50,022 nt of DNA from an uncultured Gallionellaceae bacterium (GCA_903847155.1 CAINCU010000045.1:1-50022); one strand, 5' to 3'. Shown: positions 18,201 through 26,177, counted from the first letter of the stretch. Numbers and translations: made by a program. The notes: a model not told the origin generated them from the letters alone.

Positions 18201-19132
18201 ATGTCGCCATCCAGATTCGCCAGCTTGATGCTGCCCGGCGCATACGTGACATCGCCTGCGACGCTGGCCTTGCCCACGGGCGGCAAGCTGGTCTGCAACA
18301 GCCGCTCGAATTCATTCAGGTTCTGCGTGGCGAGTGCGAAGTGGATGTTGCCGCGGTCAGAGGTAACCTTGCCCTTGAGCGTCAGCTTGGTACTCAGGAA
18401 ATTCAGCGAGAGGTCAACGGGCCAGGGCTGCTCGCCGCCAATCAGTTCGGCCAATGTGCCGCCGGTGAATTCGAGCTGATAGGGGAAAGTTTTTTCCACT
18501 GTTCCGTTCAGGCTCAGCGCAATTGGCTGGCCGGAAGGAATATGCGCGACGAGCGATTCCAGCTCGAAGTAATGGCGCTTGCCTTCGCTGCTGATGTATT
18601 CCACATCCAGCTTGCGCAGCGATACGCGCTGGATGTCGAGCCGCGCGAGCAGCCGATTGTTTCCGTTTGACGCAGGCTGATTAGCATCAGGTGTTTGCGC
18701 TGCATGCTGCTTGAACGTCCAGTTGTTGCTGCCGTCCTCGTGCGTTTGCAAATGCAGATGTACGTCGCTGCCCGACAACTCTTCGATTTGCAGATGTCCC
18801 CACAACAAGTGCCACAGATCCAGTTGCAGCCTCGCCTCGCCCAGGCTGGCTAATTCATCACCGCCGAAGCCGTGCGCATTGGCAATGTGCAAGCCGCCCA
18901 CATGCAATTTCGGGTGGGCGGAGATTTCGAGCTGCAGGGGGCCGGTGAACAGCACCTCACGTCCGAGCACTGCGGTGAGCTTGTCGGCGATGTCCTTGTC
19001 ATGTGCGGAGGCGTCGAGCCTGATGCCGATGACTGCAACATAGAGCACGGCCAATGCGAGCATTGCCGCCGGGATGCGCAATGCCTTGAGTATCTTCGAG
19101 CGGAGTTGTGTGTGGGTGATGGGGGTTCGCAT
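15221..19132 (-). CDS. AsmA-family envelope protein
   Basis: 1303-residue protein of the AsmA family, related to the AsmA/TamB/YhdP bridge-like proteins proposed to move phospholipid between inner and outer membrane. A single N-terminal membrane helix (about 18-36) is followed by the AsmA N-terminal region (REVLFTGPLQLEISAHPKLHV, then the GGLHIANAHGF segment). A very long beta-repeat body follows, and the C-terminal AsmA_2 domain has GKGHIDFAVWPEN, LDIWAVNVLMALLP and KLQFYIRPRSKTPQ. The body contains a Lys/Ala/Pro linker near residue 680. The family length is variable and this one is long. It is transcribed alone. Confidence 0.9.
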   Translation of the reverse strand: MRTPITHTQLRSKILKALRIPAAMLALAVLYVAVIGIRLDASAHDKDIADKLTAVLGREVLFTGPLQLEISAHPKLHVGGLHIANAHGFGGDELASLGEARLQLDLWHLLWGHLQIEELSGSDVHLHLQTHEDGSNNWTFKQHAAQTPDANQPASNGNNRLLARLDIQRVSLRKLDVEYISSEGKRHYFELESLVAHIPSGQPIALSLNGTVEKTFPYQLEFTGGTLAELIGGEQPWPVDLSLNFLSTKLTLKGKVTSDRGNIHFALATQNLNEFERLLQTSLPPVGKASVAGDVTYAPGSIKLANLDGDMGNTALNGSLDFDYGGARTKVQGQLSLPTLDTRPFMTGKPNAMDAPAQSLAEIYRELAQTNFDLRALNDMDVDLTLRVGKWLNLPGDVHDAMLQLKLDHGRLNVPIQVALADVHLSGSAHIDARKNPARFDATLGTHESSLGNLAGLLLGLPDVKGHLDRFDLRFAARGNRGAELMESLDVQLDLERGKLSYGNGAGARPVQLALDKFSMTLPAGKALRGEARGTLLDNTFSMTLHGATLTELMQETNAPIDFNLQAGSASVQVHALLQPPSENTGSAISFRLDAPHSSEVSSWLGLKPGVNVAASVKGDLQMRKDGWQLSGFVLQLGHSTLSADVQQTREQNKPLVKLQLNSELVDADELQALLPEKKAAAPTQAAPAASSMIDIPILPHGINLTDADITVRIKQVATSSPFTVHDLSFDGRIRDGMMNASPFAARVAATDFHGSILLDLRSQQPRADLQLSADGLDLGNMLQRLDIAHNIDAHVDHLQLHLDLHSSQLGQLLAQSELSVNFTGGALDLHDANTKGTMHIALDKGELKSAPGAPVQLNLKGALDQAPLSIVIQTATAADLLNPKLSIPFQLDAATSGATIRLSGDVERPFSQQDVELALDMKGSRFDNLDALVHASLPPWGPWSASGKFHMTAAGYEVSSLLLQVGSSQLNGHGKLDTRATPPRLDIELAAPDIQIDDFRFGAWSPEKSPPAAEQDKQASKPNAQAQQLLSRKMLQRQNAYLVVRVEQVLSGTDALGNGKLEAKLENGHAEIGPVLVNTPGGSAMFRLNYEPNDTDVAFNLRAEAKHFDYGILARRIDKQSEMRGIFDLDIEVSARAKQLSELMRYGKGHIDFAVWPENMKSGMLDIWAVNVLMALLPAVDSTHESKVNCAIGQFTLQDGKLSQKRILVDTTRMRAFGKGNADFTTEKLQFYIRPRSKTPQFLSFAIPVEVSGSFDDFNVGVRPGDVLEVAGDMLTSVIWVPLQSLIGKTKPEDGSDVCKFK

Positions 19133-19260
19133 GACGGCCTTGCCCGGATGCTGTCTTTCCGGGGTGGCTTCATGCTACCAGTTTTTTCCTGTGCGCCGGA
19201 TTCTTCAATATTTGGAAAAGAAAAAATCGGACGATTTGATGCTGACCCGTTAAACCCTTC

Positions 19261-20004
19261 TCAATCTGAAACCTGGGTTGCTCCGCAGCACTTCTTGTAC
19301 TTTCTTCCGCTGCCGCAACTGCAAGGTGCATTGCGGCTTATTTTTGGTTTTTCATTTTCAGAGGTTATACCATTGGCGCTGTCTGCTGTACGCCGTTGCG
19401 GCGCCCAGAATTTATATATCCAGCCAATGCTTGCCGGGATTTGTTTTGATAGCTCTTCGCGCTGAGCCGGGGTTTTTACCAGTTCTTCTTCTGCCTCTGT
19501 GACTTCCGGCGCGCCCAGCAGGTAGATTGGCCGCAGTGCCACTGGGCCGTGTTTGGATTCAAACAGAGCCTGCCAGCTATCTCGCTGCATATTGATGCCG
19601 GCCATGAATCCGTGTGCCCACATTTCACCGTCCATGTATTCGCGTTCGTCGTCTGCATAGACCTGCATATAAAACACGGGCTCGAAATGTTCCGGGTCTT
19701 GATGCAGGCTCCAGACAATTGCATTCAGGTGGCGCGTCATCAGGCCGATGATTTTTTCTGCCTGGGCATCGCTTGCAAATGTCGGTGCATCTTCCGCTGT
19801 TGGACCCCACACGCGCGGAATCCATACGCTTGGCTGTGGCATTGCCGGGCCGGAAACGATAGCGGTCAGGAATCCATCAAGGCAATCCAGCATCATGACT
19901 TCATTGGTGGTGGCGTCGGACATCAGGAAGCTATCGAGCTCATCCATTTCTTTTTCGGTGAGCGCGAGCGTTACTTCCATCGGGTTTGTTTCTTGTTTTG
20001 ACAT
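19261..20004 (-). CDS. UPF0149 (YecA-like) protein with C-terminal SEC-C motif
   Basis: 247-residue cytosolic protein. Residues 15-200 form the UPF0149 helical domain (MLDCLDGFLTAI, GFMAGINMQRDSW). The last 22 residues, APCSCGSGRKYKKCCGATQ, are a SEC-C zinc motif with the CxCx8CC cysteine pattern, as found at the end of SecA and E. coli YecA. The function is unknown; such tails can bind zinc and ribosomes or SecB. AGGAAGAA lies before the ATG. A decayed copy of the same tail lies at 11723-11800 and a weaker one near 20306-20347. Confidence 0.85.
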   Translation of the reverse strand: MSKQETNPMEVTLALTEKEMDELDSFLMSDATTNEVMMLDCLDGFLTAIVSGPAMPQPSVWIPRVWGPTAEDAPTFASDAQAEKIIGLMTRHLNAIVWSLHQDPEHFEPVFYMQVYADDEREYMDGEMWAHGFMAGINMQRDSWQALFESKHGPVALRPIYLLGAPEVTEAEEELVKTPAQREELSKQIPASIGWIYKFWAPQRRTADSANGITSENEKPKISRNAPCSCGSGRKYKKCCGATQVSD

Positions 20005-20081
20005 GATTCTTCCTGAATGATTAAGTCTCTTGCTTTGCGTGAGCGGTAGAGTTCGCCTCGGACATTAGCAGGAATTAAACG

Positions 20082-20217
20082 GGTTCGGATTACTTTCAGC
20101 ATCTAATACCGACAGCATCCAGCCACATGCCACCTAGCCCGCAAGCCAATAAACACGGCTATCTCCAGATTGTGCACGTTGTAGATCGCCTATTGACGGG
20201 CATCTTCACGAGGTATG
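20082..20217 (+). repeat. Dispersed structured repeat, full copy A
   Basis: About 135 bases. It starts GGTTCGGATTACTTTCAGCA, contains GCAAGCCAATAAACACGG, then an imperfect hairpin (GGCTATCT paired with AGATCGCC around GTGCAC), and ends in the invariant TATTGACGGGCATCTTCACG at 20191-20210. The full layout is shared with copy B at 26242-26376, and the right half with copy C at 22018-22062. CAATA before the stem can also pair with TATTG after it. Confidence 0.75.
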
Positions 20218-20239
20218 TTGATGAAAATTCAGCTGGCCA

Positions 20240-20276
20240 AGTTCAAATTGTTTTCAGCATCCACTGCCGACAAGTC
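20240..20276 (+). repeat. Partial copy of dispersed intergenic repeat
   Basis: AGTTCAAATTGTTTTCAGCA at 20240-20259, followed by TCCACTGCCGAC, repeats the left end of the full copy that begins at 20082. Its hairpin half is missing. It lies head-to-tail with copy A, as if a second element had inserted or been truncated there. Confidence 0.55.
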
Positions 20277-20386
20277 TTTTTACGTACCTTCCCTCATGGG
20301 AGAAGCCTAGATACGTGTCGCTGCTGTTTTCCACTGTCGTAACTGCAAAACGCGCAACATCTCCAATTGAGATATAATTTCCCCCC

Positions 20387-20671
20387 ATGCACATCATCAC
20401 TCACCGCCGCATCTTGACTGCGCAGCAGGAGCATCCGCAATGTGCCAGTGCTTTGGAACAGTGGTATCGCTTGTGCAAAAAGGCCGAGTGGAGAAATTTT
20501 TCAGAGTTGAGAAAGCTGTTTCCCAGCACTGACAAGGTGGGTGATGTATTCGTGTTCGATATTGGCGGAAACAAGTTGCGCCTGGTTGCCGCGATCCACT
20601 TCAACTCGGGGCGGGTGTTTGTCAGGGCGATATTGACGCATAAGGAATACGACCAAGGAGGTTGGAAATGA
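20387..20671 (+). CDS. higB: HigB-type mRNA interferase toxin
   Basis: 94-residue RelE-superfamily toxin of the HigB_toxin family, which cuts mRNA on the ribosome. It has the family layout: MHIITHRRI opening, FPSTDKVGDVFVFDIGGNKLRLVA in the middle and the end RAILTHKEYDQGGW, where the E. coli HigB equivalent is REVMTHKEYD. The stop codon overlaps the antitoxin start as ATGA. Toxin-first order is the higBA arrangement. The operon is probably autoregulated by HigA binding upstream, though I could not define the operator. Confidence 0.92.
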   Translation: MHIITHRRILTAQQEHPQCASALEQWYRLCKKAEWRNFSELRKLFPSTDKVGDVFVFDIGGNKLRLVAAIHFNSGRVFVRAILTHKEYDQGGWK

Positions 20672-21069
20672 ACGCACTCGTTAAAACCGCAATTCAGCAT
20701 TGGAGCTATGTCGCGCCGCTATTGCAACCTGCGCGCAATGCCAAGGAGTATGCGCAGTTGGTAGAGGCACTGGACGCGGCCATCGACGCGGGCGGTGCGG
20801 ATGAGAAACATCCACTCGCGCGGCTGGTTGATTACCTCGGCGATCTGGTTGCCGAGTACGAAGCCAAAGACAAGATGCCAGCGGCTGCGACTGGCGCGGA
20901 AGCGCTGCGCTATCTGATGCAGCGCGATGGCTTGCGTCAGATCGACTTGCCGGAACTGGGCAGCCAAGGTGTCGTGTCCGAATTGCTCTCGGGGCGGCGC
21001 GATTTCAATGCGCGTCAGGCGAAAGTTTTGGCAGAGCGGTTTGGTGTATCGGCGGCTTTGTTTTTGTAG
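20668..21069 (+). CDS. higA: HigA-type antitoxin with HTH
   Basis: 133-residue antitoxin and repressor. The C-terminal HTH_3-like domain (about residues 76-133) contains LRYLMQRDGLRQIDLPEL, GVVSELLSGRRDFNARQ and LAERFGVSAALFL. The N-terminal half would neutralise HigB. I chose the ATG at 20668, which overlaps the higB stop and has AAGGAGG seven bases before it; the TTG two codons earlier is less likely. The long HigA form with N-terminal extension matches the E. coli type. Confidence 0.92.
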   Translation: MNALVKTAIQHWSYVAPLLQPARNAKEYAQLVEALDAAIDAGGADEKHPLARLVDYLGDLVAEYEAKDKMPAAATGAEALRYLMQRDGLRQIDLPELGSQGVVSELLSGRRDFNARQAKVLAERFGVSAALFL

Positions 21070-21248
21070 TTTAAAAGATAAGAATCGAAACGGGTCCGCA
21101 GCGCATTATGTTTCGCGGCCCAGCGCAAACGTTAAGCGCTATAACTCTGTGCAAACAGGGAACCTTGCTTCCATTCAGTAATCAGACTTCCGGCAAACAA
21201 TTGCCATGATGAGTACCAACTTGAACAACTCAAAGCGCAGGAATTAAA

Positions 21249-22010
21249 TTGAATCTATTTGCCGGTCTTGGACTCCACGTTTTTATTGCTGTTTTTTTCG
21301 CCATCCACGCGGTGCGCACCGGGCAGCAGATGTATTGGCTGATCATCTTGTTCCTGTTTCCGCTGATGGGAAGCGCAGTATATTTCTTTGCGATTTTTTT
21401 GCCGGGCTTTCGTCTGCATCACGGTGCCAGGCGCGCGGTAAGCGCTGCGGCGAAAGTGCTCAATCCTCAGGGCGAGATGCGGGAAGCGCAGGCGGCATTT
21501 GAAGATTTGCCGACGGCACAGAACCAGATACATCTGGCCGAAGCGCAGTTTGAATTGGGTTTGTTTGAAGAGGCCGCCAAGAACTATGAGGCATGCCTTA
21601 AAGGGCCGTTTGCAACTTCGCTTGAAATCCGCTTCGGCGCCGCGCGTGCTTTCGTGGAATGCAAGCGCTATGGCGAGGCGCTCGTGCACCTTGAGGCGAT
21701 TCAGAGTCTCGATCAGGCATTTCGGCTTGAGGCGGTGTTGCTGCTGCTCGCGCGTTCCTATGCCGGAGTGGGCAGGACTGCCGAGGCTCGTTCCAAATTC
21801 GAGTCGGTGGTGGAGCGCTATGGATCGTTTGAGGCGCGCGCCGAGTATGCCATTTGGGCGCTGTCCATCGGGGATACTTCCACCGCAGCAGGGCTGCAGG
21901 CGGAAATCGATCACATTACCAAACGCTGGAGTCCGCAAGCACGCGAGCACAATGCAACGACCATGCTGCGTTTGAATGCGGCGCTTGGCCAGTCTGGCAA
22001 GCGCCCTTAA
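21249..22010 (+). CDS. Membrane-anchored TPR protein
   Basis: 253 residues. Two N-terminal membrane helices (about 2-20 and 28-50) resemble a PLDc_N-type anchor (MYWLIILFLFPLMGSAVYF). Residues 85-240 form several TPR-like helical repeats (QIHLAEAQFELGLFEEAAKN, YGEALVHLEAIQ, LLARSYAGVGRTAEARSKF). Such proteins usually scaffold partners in the cytoplasm. The start is a TTG with CAGGA seven bases upstream; no ATG lies before the first helix. The exact role is unknown. Confidence 0.72.
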   Translation: MNLFAGLGLHVFIAVFFAIHAVRTGQQMYWLIILFLFPLMGSAVYFFAIFLPGFRLHHGARRAVSAAAKVLNPQGEMREAQAAFEDLPTAQNQIHLAEAQFELGLFEEAAKNYEACLKGPFATSLEIRFGAARAFVECKRYGEALVHLEAIQSLDQAFRLEAVLLLLARSYAGVGRTAEARSKFESVVERYGSFEARAEYAIWALSIGDTSTAAGLQAEIDHITKRWSPQAREHNATTMLRLNAALGQSGKRP

Positions 22011-22017
22011 GCTGTCG

Positions 22018-22062
22018 GTGCATGTTGTAGATCGCCTATTGACGGGCATCTTCACGAAGTAT
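22018..22062 (+). repeat. Dispersed repeat, right-half copy C
   Basis: GTGCATGTTGTAGATCGCC followed by the invariant TATTGACGGGCATCTTCACG (22037-22056). It matches the right half of copy A at 20175-20215 almost base for base. The left half is absent; the element begins just after the stop of the TPR gene. Confidence 0.65.
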
Positions 22063-22144
22063 CGCAGCGTTTAGTTTGCCGATGTTGGCCGTGAATGCAT
22101 TAGACTTGTTCGTGCCTGCCCTGCCCGTCGCTTTCACTGCCAGA

Positions 22145-23011
22145 ATGAGAACCATGCACCCACTCACTGCCATCATGTTCCGCCACTGCTTCCGCTTCAT
22201 GCTGTTCGCGCTGCCGCTGCTGGCACATGCAGCCCTTCCCCAATCTTCCAATGTTCCCGGCGGCGTTGCGGTGGTGCCGCTGTGCAGCGTTGCAGTTTGC
22301 GCCGCTACGCCGCAAGCATGGTTGGGCGAGCAACCTGTGCTGGTGACTGCCGACCACGATGAATGGGTTGCGGTGGTAGGGCTGGCGCTGGATACAACGC
22401 CGGGTGCGCATGAGCTGCGCGTGAAGATCGGCGCTGAGACGAAGGCACAGGAATTCGTGGTGAGCCCAAAGGATTATCCCGAGCAGCACATCACGCTTAA
22501 GGACAAGAGCAAGGTTGAGCTATCGCCCACCGACGAGGCACGGGCAGAGCGCGAGATCGTTGCCATCACGGAACTCAAACTCCACTGGCGTGCGGCGCAG
22601 GATACCGATCTGGCGTTTATTCTTCCGGTCAAGGGCAAGCTGGGCGGGCGCTTCGGTGTGCATCGCTTCTTCAACGGCGAGCCGTGCGCACCGCATGTCG
22701 GCCTGGATGTGGTGGTAAAGCGCAGAACGTCGGTCAAGGCCAGCGCGCAAGGAACGGTGCTGGCTGTGGCAGATTATTTTTTCAACGGCAAAACGATTTA
22801 TGTGGATCATGGCAACGGGCTGATCACCATGTATTGCCACCTTGATCGTATCGACGTGCACCCCGGTGAGAGTGTAAGCAAAGGTCAGCGGCTCGGGCTT
22901 TCAGGAAAAACCGGGCGCGCCACCGGCCCGCATCTTCACTGGAGTGTGATACTTAACGGGGCAATGGTCGATCCTGAGTTGTTCATTACGATGGGGTCGG
23001 CGCGACATTAA
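22145..23011 (+). CDS. M23-family (LytM-type) peptidoglycan endopeptidase
   Basis: 288-residue exported zinc metallopeptidase. The hydrophobic signal is FRFMLFALPLLAHAA. The M23 domain (about 160-285) has the metal ligands His184 and Asp188 in PHVGLD and His265 in GPHLHW, plus His232 in MYCHLD, so it should be active. The start is uncertain: ATGs at 22145, 22154 and 22175 all give a signal peptide and none has a strong ribosome site. An open frame reaches 22076 but would put charged and random sequence ahead of the signal. It probably cleaves peptide cross-links in the cell wall. Confidence 0.88.
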   Translation: MRTMHPLTAIMFRHCFRFMLFALPLLAHAALPQSSNVPGGVAVVPLCSVAVCAATPQAWLGEQPVLVTADHDEWVAVVGLALDTTPGAHELRVKIGAETKAQEFVVSPKDYPEQHITLKDKSKVELSPTDEARAEREIVAITELKLHWRAAQDTDLAFILPVKGKLGGRFGVHRFFNGEPCAPHVGLDVVVKRRTSVKASAQGTVLAVADYFFNGKTIYVDHGNGLITMYCHLDRIDVHPGESVSKGQRLGLSGKTGRATGPHLHWSVILNGAMVDPELFITMGSARH

Positions 23012-23079
23012 GCGCCAAGTCAGTCCAACTAAAAGGGTTGGGCTCGGAATATTCCCCGGTGCCAACCACTAGCTGCTTG

Positions 23080-24078
23080 TCACTCAACTGCTGGCGGCGG
23101 CGCAAGGCACTCCAACTCCTCATCCTGCAATCTCTCATGTTGCAAGCTGCCGAACCACAGCGCGTAATGCCGTGTGAACTCTGCCCCCAGAAAAAATATC
23201 TGGGCTGAGTAGTACACCCATAACAGCAACGCAATCAGCGAGCCGGCGACACCAAAGCTTGAGGCTACGCCACTGTTGCCCAGATACAGGCCTATCACAT
23301 ATTTTCCCAAGCTGAACAGCGCCGCTGTGAAGACGGCACCGATCCAGACGTCGTGCCATGTTAGGGGTTTTTCTGGCAGCGTCTTGTAGATGATTGCAAA
23401 CATGCAAGCGATGACGGCGAACGAAACGAAGGAAGCCAATATCGCAAGCACTGGCGCGAAGTTGCCCAAGATGCCGCCCGCATAGCGTTCAAACACGGCC
23501 AGCGCCGCACTGATGATGAGGGAGACGAGCAGCAGAAACGCCAGAGCAAGCACCATTCCAAATGACATGAGCCGGGTTCTCAAGATCACCAAAATGGCCG
23601 ACTGACGCGGCTTGGTTATGCCCCAAAGTTCATCCAGGCTGTCCTTCAACTCTGCAAAGACGCTGGTGGCGCCCAGCAGCAGCAGGACGCTCGCCACGAG
23701 TGTCGCCACCCGTCCCGAGGCAGGGTCTCGCGCTGCAGCCAGCAATGCCTGGATTGCCTGCGCGCCGTTCGGCCCTACCAATGCCTGAACTTGGGCGATG
23801 ATTTCACCCTGTGCTGCCTTGGCACCAAAGAAGTAGCCGACAACCACGATAACCAGCAACAGAATGGGTGTCATGGAAAACAAAGTGTAGAAGGCCAGCG
23901 CCGCGCCTTTGCTGTCTCCCCGGTGGGCGAGCCAGGATTTGAGTGACTCGTTCAAGACGCACTTCAGATTTGATACATTCTGGATAGCGGCAGGTTCATT
24001 CATTCCTGTTGCATTTTGCATGGGATCGATCAGCGATCCCGTGGCTTTAACGCGCGCCCTTGTGATCTTTTTGGCCAT
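23080..24078 (-). CDS. YihY/BrkB-family membrane protein
   Basis: 332 residues with six or so membrane helices. It has the family pattern: KGAALAFYTLFSMTPILLLVI after a soluble start, LLLGATSVFAELKDSLDELW, and the late GVAGSLIALLLWVYYSAQIFFLGAEFT. YihY proteins were once annotated as ribonuclease BN, which is wrong; their role (possibly transport or virulence) is unsettled. The ATG at 24078 is chosen; a TTG at 24099 is in frame and the frame stays open further upstream, where it is Lys/Arg/Ser-rich. The 5' end overlaps a 51-codon ORF in another frame. Confidence 0.88.
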   Translation of the reverse strand: MAKKITRARVKATGSLIDPMQNATGMNEPAAIQNVSNLKCVLNESLKSWLAHRGDSKGAALAFYTLFSMTPILLLVIVVVGYFFGAKAAQGEIIAQVQALVGPNGAQAIQALLAAARDPASGRVATLVASVLLLLGATSVFAELKDSLDELWGITKPRQSAILVILRTRLMSFGMVLALAFLLLVSLIISAALAVFERYAGGILGNFAPVLAILASFVSFAVIACMFAIIYKTLPEKPLTWHDVWIGAVFTAALFSLGKYVIGLYLGNSGVASSFGVAGSLIALLLWVYYSAQIFFLGAEFTRHYALWFGSLQHERLQDEELECLAPPPAVE

Positions 24079-24202
24079 CGTTTTTATGCCGGCCAGCAAC
24101 CTCGAGCGATTCCGTTTTTTGCTTCTGCTTGTTGATTTCTTCTGACGGAAATGGGTGTGCCGGTACGGGCTTCTGGTTCGGATTTTTGGTTTGCTGGGTC
24201 AT
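24047..24202 (-). CDS. Small Lys/Gln-rich ORF overlapping the YihY start
   Basis: A 51-residue reading frame, starting MTQQTKNPNQKPVPAHPF and ending KDHKGAR, has ATCAGGAG seven bases before its ATG, the best ribosome site in this stretch. It is hydrophilic with no membrane segment or motif. It overlaps the first 32 bases of the YihY/BrkB gene in another frame, so its translation could be coupled to it. Whether it is a real protein or a leader is open. Confidence 0.45.
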   Translation of the reverse strand: MTQQTKNPNQKPVPAHPFPSEEINKQKQKTESLEVAGRHKNDGQKDHKGAR

Positions 24203-24365
24203 GGAAGTCTCCTGATTAGGCGTTTAAGTGGATTTTCATTCGCATCTCTATCGATGTGAAGAAGTCCCAGCTTGCACCCAGCTGAATTCAAACTCTGTGC
24301 GCTAGATAACGCAATTGGCGTGGATTAGTCCATCCCCGCGCCAGATTATCTGCAAGAAGCAATCT

Positions 24366-25274
24366 TCATTTACTCGGTTTGCTGCGACGGCTGGCCGCCC
24401 AGCCGAACAGTGTCAACAATACCAAGCCGCAACCGATCAGCAATATCCCCGCCATTTCGCTGAGTTTGAATTCTTCGCCCAACATCACGCGGGAAGAGAT
24501 GAGCGCCACCACCGGTGTGCCGAGCACCGACAGGCTGGCTTCCCATGCGGGCACGCGGTCAAGGATGATGATCCACAGCCACCAGCACAGCGCCGTGCTG
24601 ATCACGGACATGAACACCAGTATGCCGATGTATGAAGCGGACCAGTCGGTGGGGCGCTCCGGGATCAGCAATGCCAGCAACACCAGCGGCACTGCACCCA
24701 GCGCCATCTGCCAGGCAGTCAGCGCAAGCAGATCGACCTGCTTCTGGAGACGCAGACGTTTGACCAGTACGGTGCCGATGGCCCAGCACAGCGCGGCCAT
24801 CACGCCGAGGAATTTGCTGAACAGGCTGGAGTGCATGTTCCAGGGTTCGATGATCATCACCAGACCGGTCAGTGTGCTCACCGCAGCCAGCCACTGTCTG
24901 CCGCGCACTCGTTCGCCGAGGATCGGCCACGCGATCAACAGTGTCCAGATGGGCATGGTGAAGATCAACACCGCGGTCTTGCCGGGGCCGCCTTCCACCA
25001 GCGCCCAAGTTTGGAATAGCATGAATCCGGTGACCTGCGCGAGGCCGATGACCAAGGTCGGCCCGGGTGCCTCCAGCTTGAGCGATTTGCCCATGAGCTT
25101 GACGGCAAGGAACAACGCCAATGTGCCGCCGACACTGCGTTCTGCCGCGAAGGCAAAGGGTGGCGCAAGAGTGAGCGCCTGCTTGGCGATGACCCAGGTG
25201 TAGCCCCAAGTGACGGAAAGGACGAACAGGGCCAGCGGCATTAACCAACGTGCAGAGGATTTGGAAGAGAGCAT
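24366..25274 (-). CDS. EamA-family (DMT) transporter
   Basis: 302-residue inner-membrane exporter of the drug/metabolite superfamily with ten predicted helices in two EamA repeats (LFVLSVTWGYTWVIAKQAL near residue 20 and ALCWAIGTVLVKRL near residue 160). The C-terminus is basic (WAASRRSKPSK). The substrate is unknown; EamA carriers move amino acids, purines or metabolites. A second, divergent EamA gene lies directly upstream. The two are 57 bases apart and probably one operon. Confidence 0.88.
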   Translation of the reverse strand: MLSSKSSARWLMPLALFVLSVTWGYTWVIAKQALTLAPPFAFAAERSVGGTLALFLAVKLMGKSLKLEAPGPTLVIGLAQVTGFMLFQTWALVEGGPGKTAVLIFTMPIWTLLIAWPILGERVRGRQWLAAVSTLTGLVMIIEPWNMHSSLFSKFLGVMAALCWAIGTVLVKRLRLQKQVDLLALTAWQMALGAVPLVLLALLIPERPTDWSASYIGILVFMSVISTALCWWLWIIILDRVPAWEASLSVLGTPVVALISSRVMLGEEFKLSEMAGILLIGCGLVLLTLFGWAASRRSKPSK

Positions 25275-25304
25275 CAGTTATTCATTGAGTGATTGTTCGG
25301 GGCT

Positions 25305-25350
25305 GGTTCGAGTTGTTCTCAGCAAGCAAGTTCAGCGGCGCTTGTGCGCA
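25305..25350 (+). repeat. Partial copy of dispersed intergenic repeat
   Basis: GGTTCGAGTTGTTCTCAGCA at 25305-25324 plus a CTTGTGCGC end near 25349, like the copy at 13353-13399. It overlaps the last codons of the second EamA gene and ends about 30 bases before the start of the first one on the minus strand. Confidence 0.5.
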
Positions 25351-26177
25351 TTCAGGATTACCAGTGCGATGCCACTAAGTATGGCGGCAGATGCCAGCAC
25401 TAGGCGTAGTGTCACCGCTTCGCCGAGAAAAAGGACGCCGCCCACTGCGGTGATGACCGGCACGCTGAGTTGCACGGTAGCGGCATTGGCGGCCTTGAGT
25501 GTGGGCAGCACCGAGTACCAGATGGCGTAGCCGATGCCGGAAGCCAATGCGCCGGAGGCGACCGCATAGCCGATTCCGGCGCTATCCAGTGTGGCACCAT
25601 GGATCGTTAGCAGACTCACTGCCGCAGCCATGGGTACGGCGCGCAGAAAGTTGCCCGCCGTGATGCGTGTAGCATCACCCGCGCCCCTGCCGCGCAACGA
25701 ATAAATGCCCCATGCGATACCCGCGCTCAGCATGAGAATGGAGCCGGTGAGCGGCGGTGCGGTGAGGCCCGGTAGCAGCAGGCCGACCAGCCCGCCGAGT
25801 GCGAGCACCAGTCCGGCGATCTGCCATCCGTGCAGGCGTTCTCCCTTGCTGATGCCATAACCGATCATGGTTGCCTGGACCGCACCGAACAGCAGCAAGG
25901 CGCCCATCGCTGCAGGCAGGGTTACATACGCGAAGGAGTAGGTGATGGCGTAGGCGAACAGCGCAGTTGCGGAGCGCCAGCTGCCTTTGCCGCTTTTGTG
26001 GCCACGAAACAACGACACGATCAGCCACAGCGTCGCCGCGCCGGAGATGAGGCGGATGGTGGTGAAACTGGCGGCATCGATACTGGTAAGTTTGAGCGCC
26101 ATCCGGCAGAACAGGGTGTTGCCGGCAAACGCGATCATGGTGACCACAGTGAGGATGATTATTCTTAAATATGACAT
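25332..26177 (-). CDS. EamA-family (DMT) transporter
   Basis: 281-residue membrane protein with about ten helices. It opens MSYLRIIILTVVTMIAFAGNTLFCRMAL, written here in two pieces as MSYLRIIILTVVTM and AFAGNTLFCRMAL, and contains PLLTIHGATLD-type loops between helices. The start at 26177 has GAGGG eight bases upstream; the frame is open 48 codons further up but that part is repeat-derived and unlike the family. It is only distantly similar to its neighbour, so the two are not a recent duplication. The substrate is unknown. Confidence 0.85.
   Translation of the reverse strand: MSYLRIIILTVVTMIAFAGNTLFCRMALKLTSIDAASFTTIRLISGAATLWLIVSLFRGHKSGKGSWRSATALFAYAITYSFAYVTLPAAMGALLLFGAVQATMIGYGISKGERLHGWQIAGLVLALGGLVGLLLPGLTAPPLTGSILMLSAGIAWGIYSLRGRGAGDATRITAGNFLRAVPMAAAVSLLTIHGATLDSAGIGYAVASGALASGIGYAIWYSVLPTLKAANAATVQLSVPVITAVGGVLFLGEAVTLRLVLASAAILSGIALVILNAHKRR

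Larger units (their letters stand above)
20005..20386. other. Repeat-filled intergenic region
   Basis: 382 bases with no intact gene. It holds a full copy of the dispersed repeat (20082-20217), a second partial copy (20240-20276), and on the minus strand at 20306-20347 a sequence reading CSYDSGKQQRH that looks like a heavily decayed SEC-C motif (compare CSCGSGRKYKK). Promoters for both the UPF0149 gene and higB should also lie here. Confidence 0.5.

Noticed and set aside
20082-20217. Integron attC site
   Set aside because: The folded centre with conserved ends is suggestive, but the required GTTRRRY/RYYYAAC cores are missing, no integrase or cassette array is present, and the copies lie between ordinary chromosomal genes.
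13481-21125. A second dispersed repeat (GCAGCGATTATGT..CGCGGCCCA at 13481 and a similar string at 21099)
   Set aside because: Only about 25 bases match with gaps and the flanks diverge at once; chance or a very old remnant cannot be told apart.
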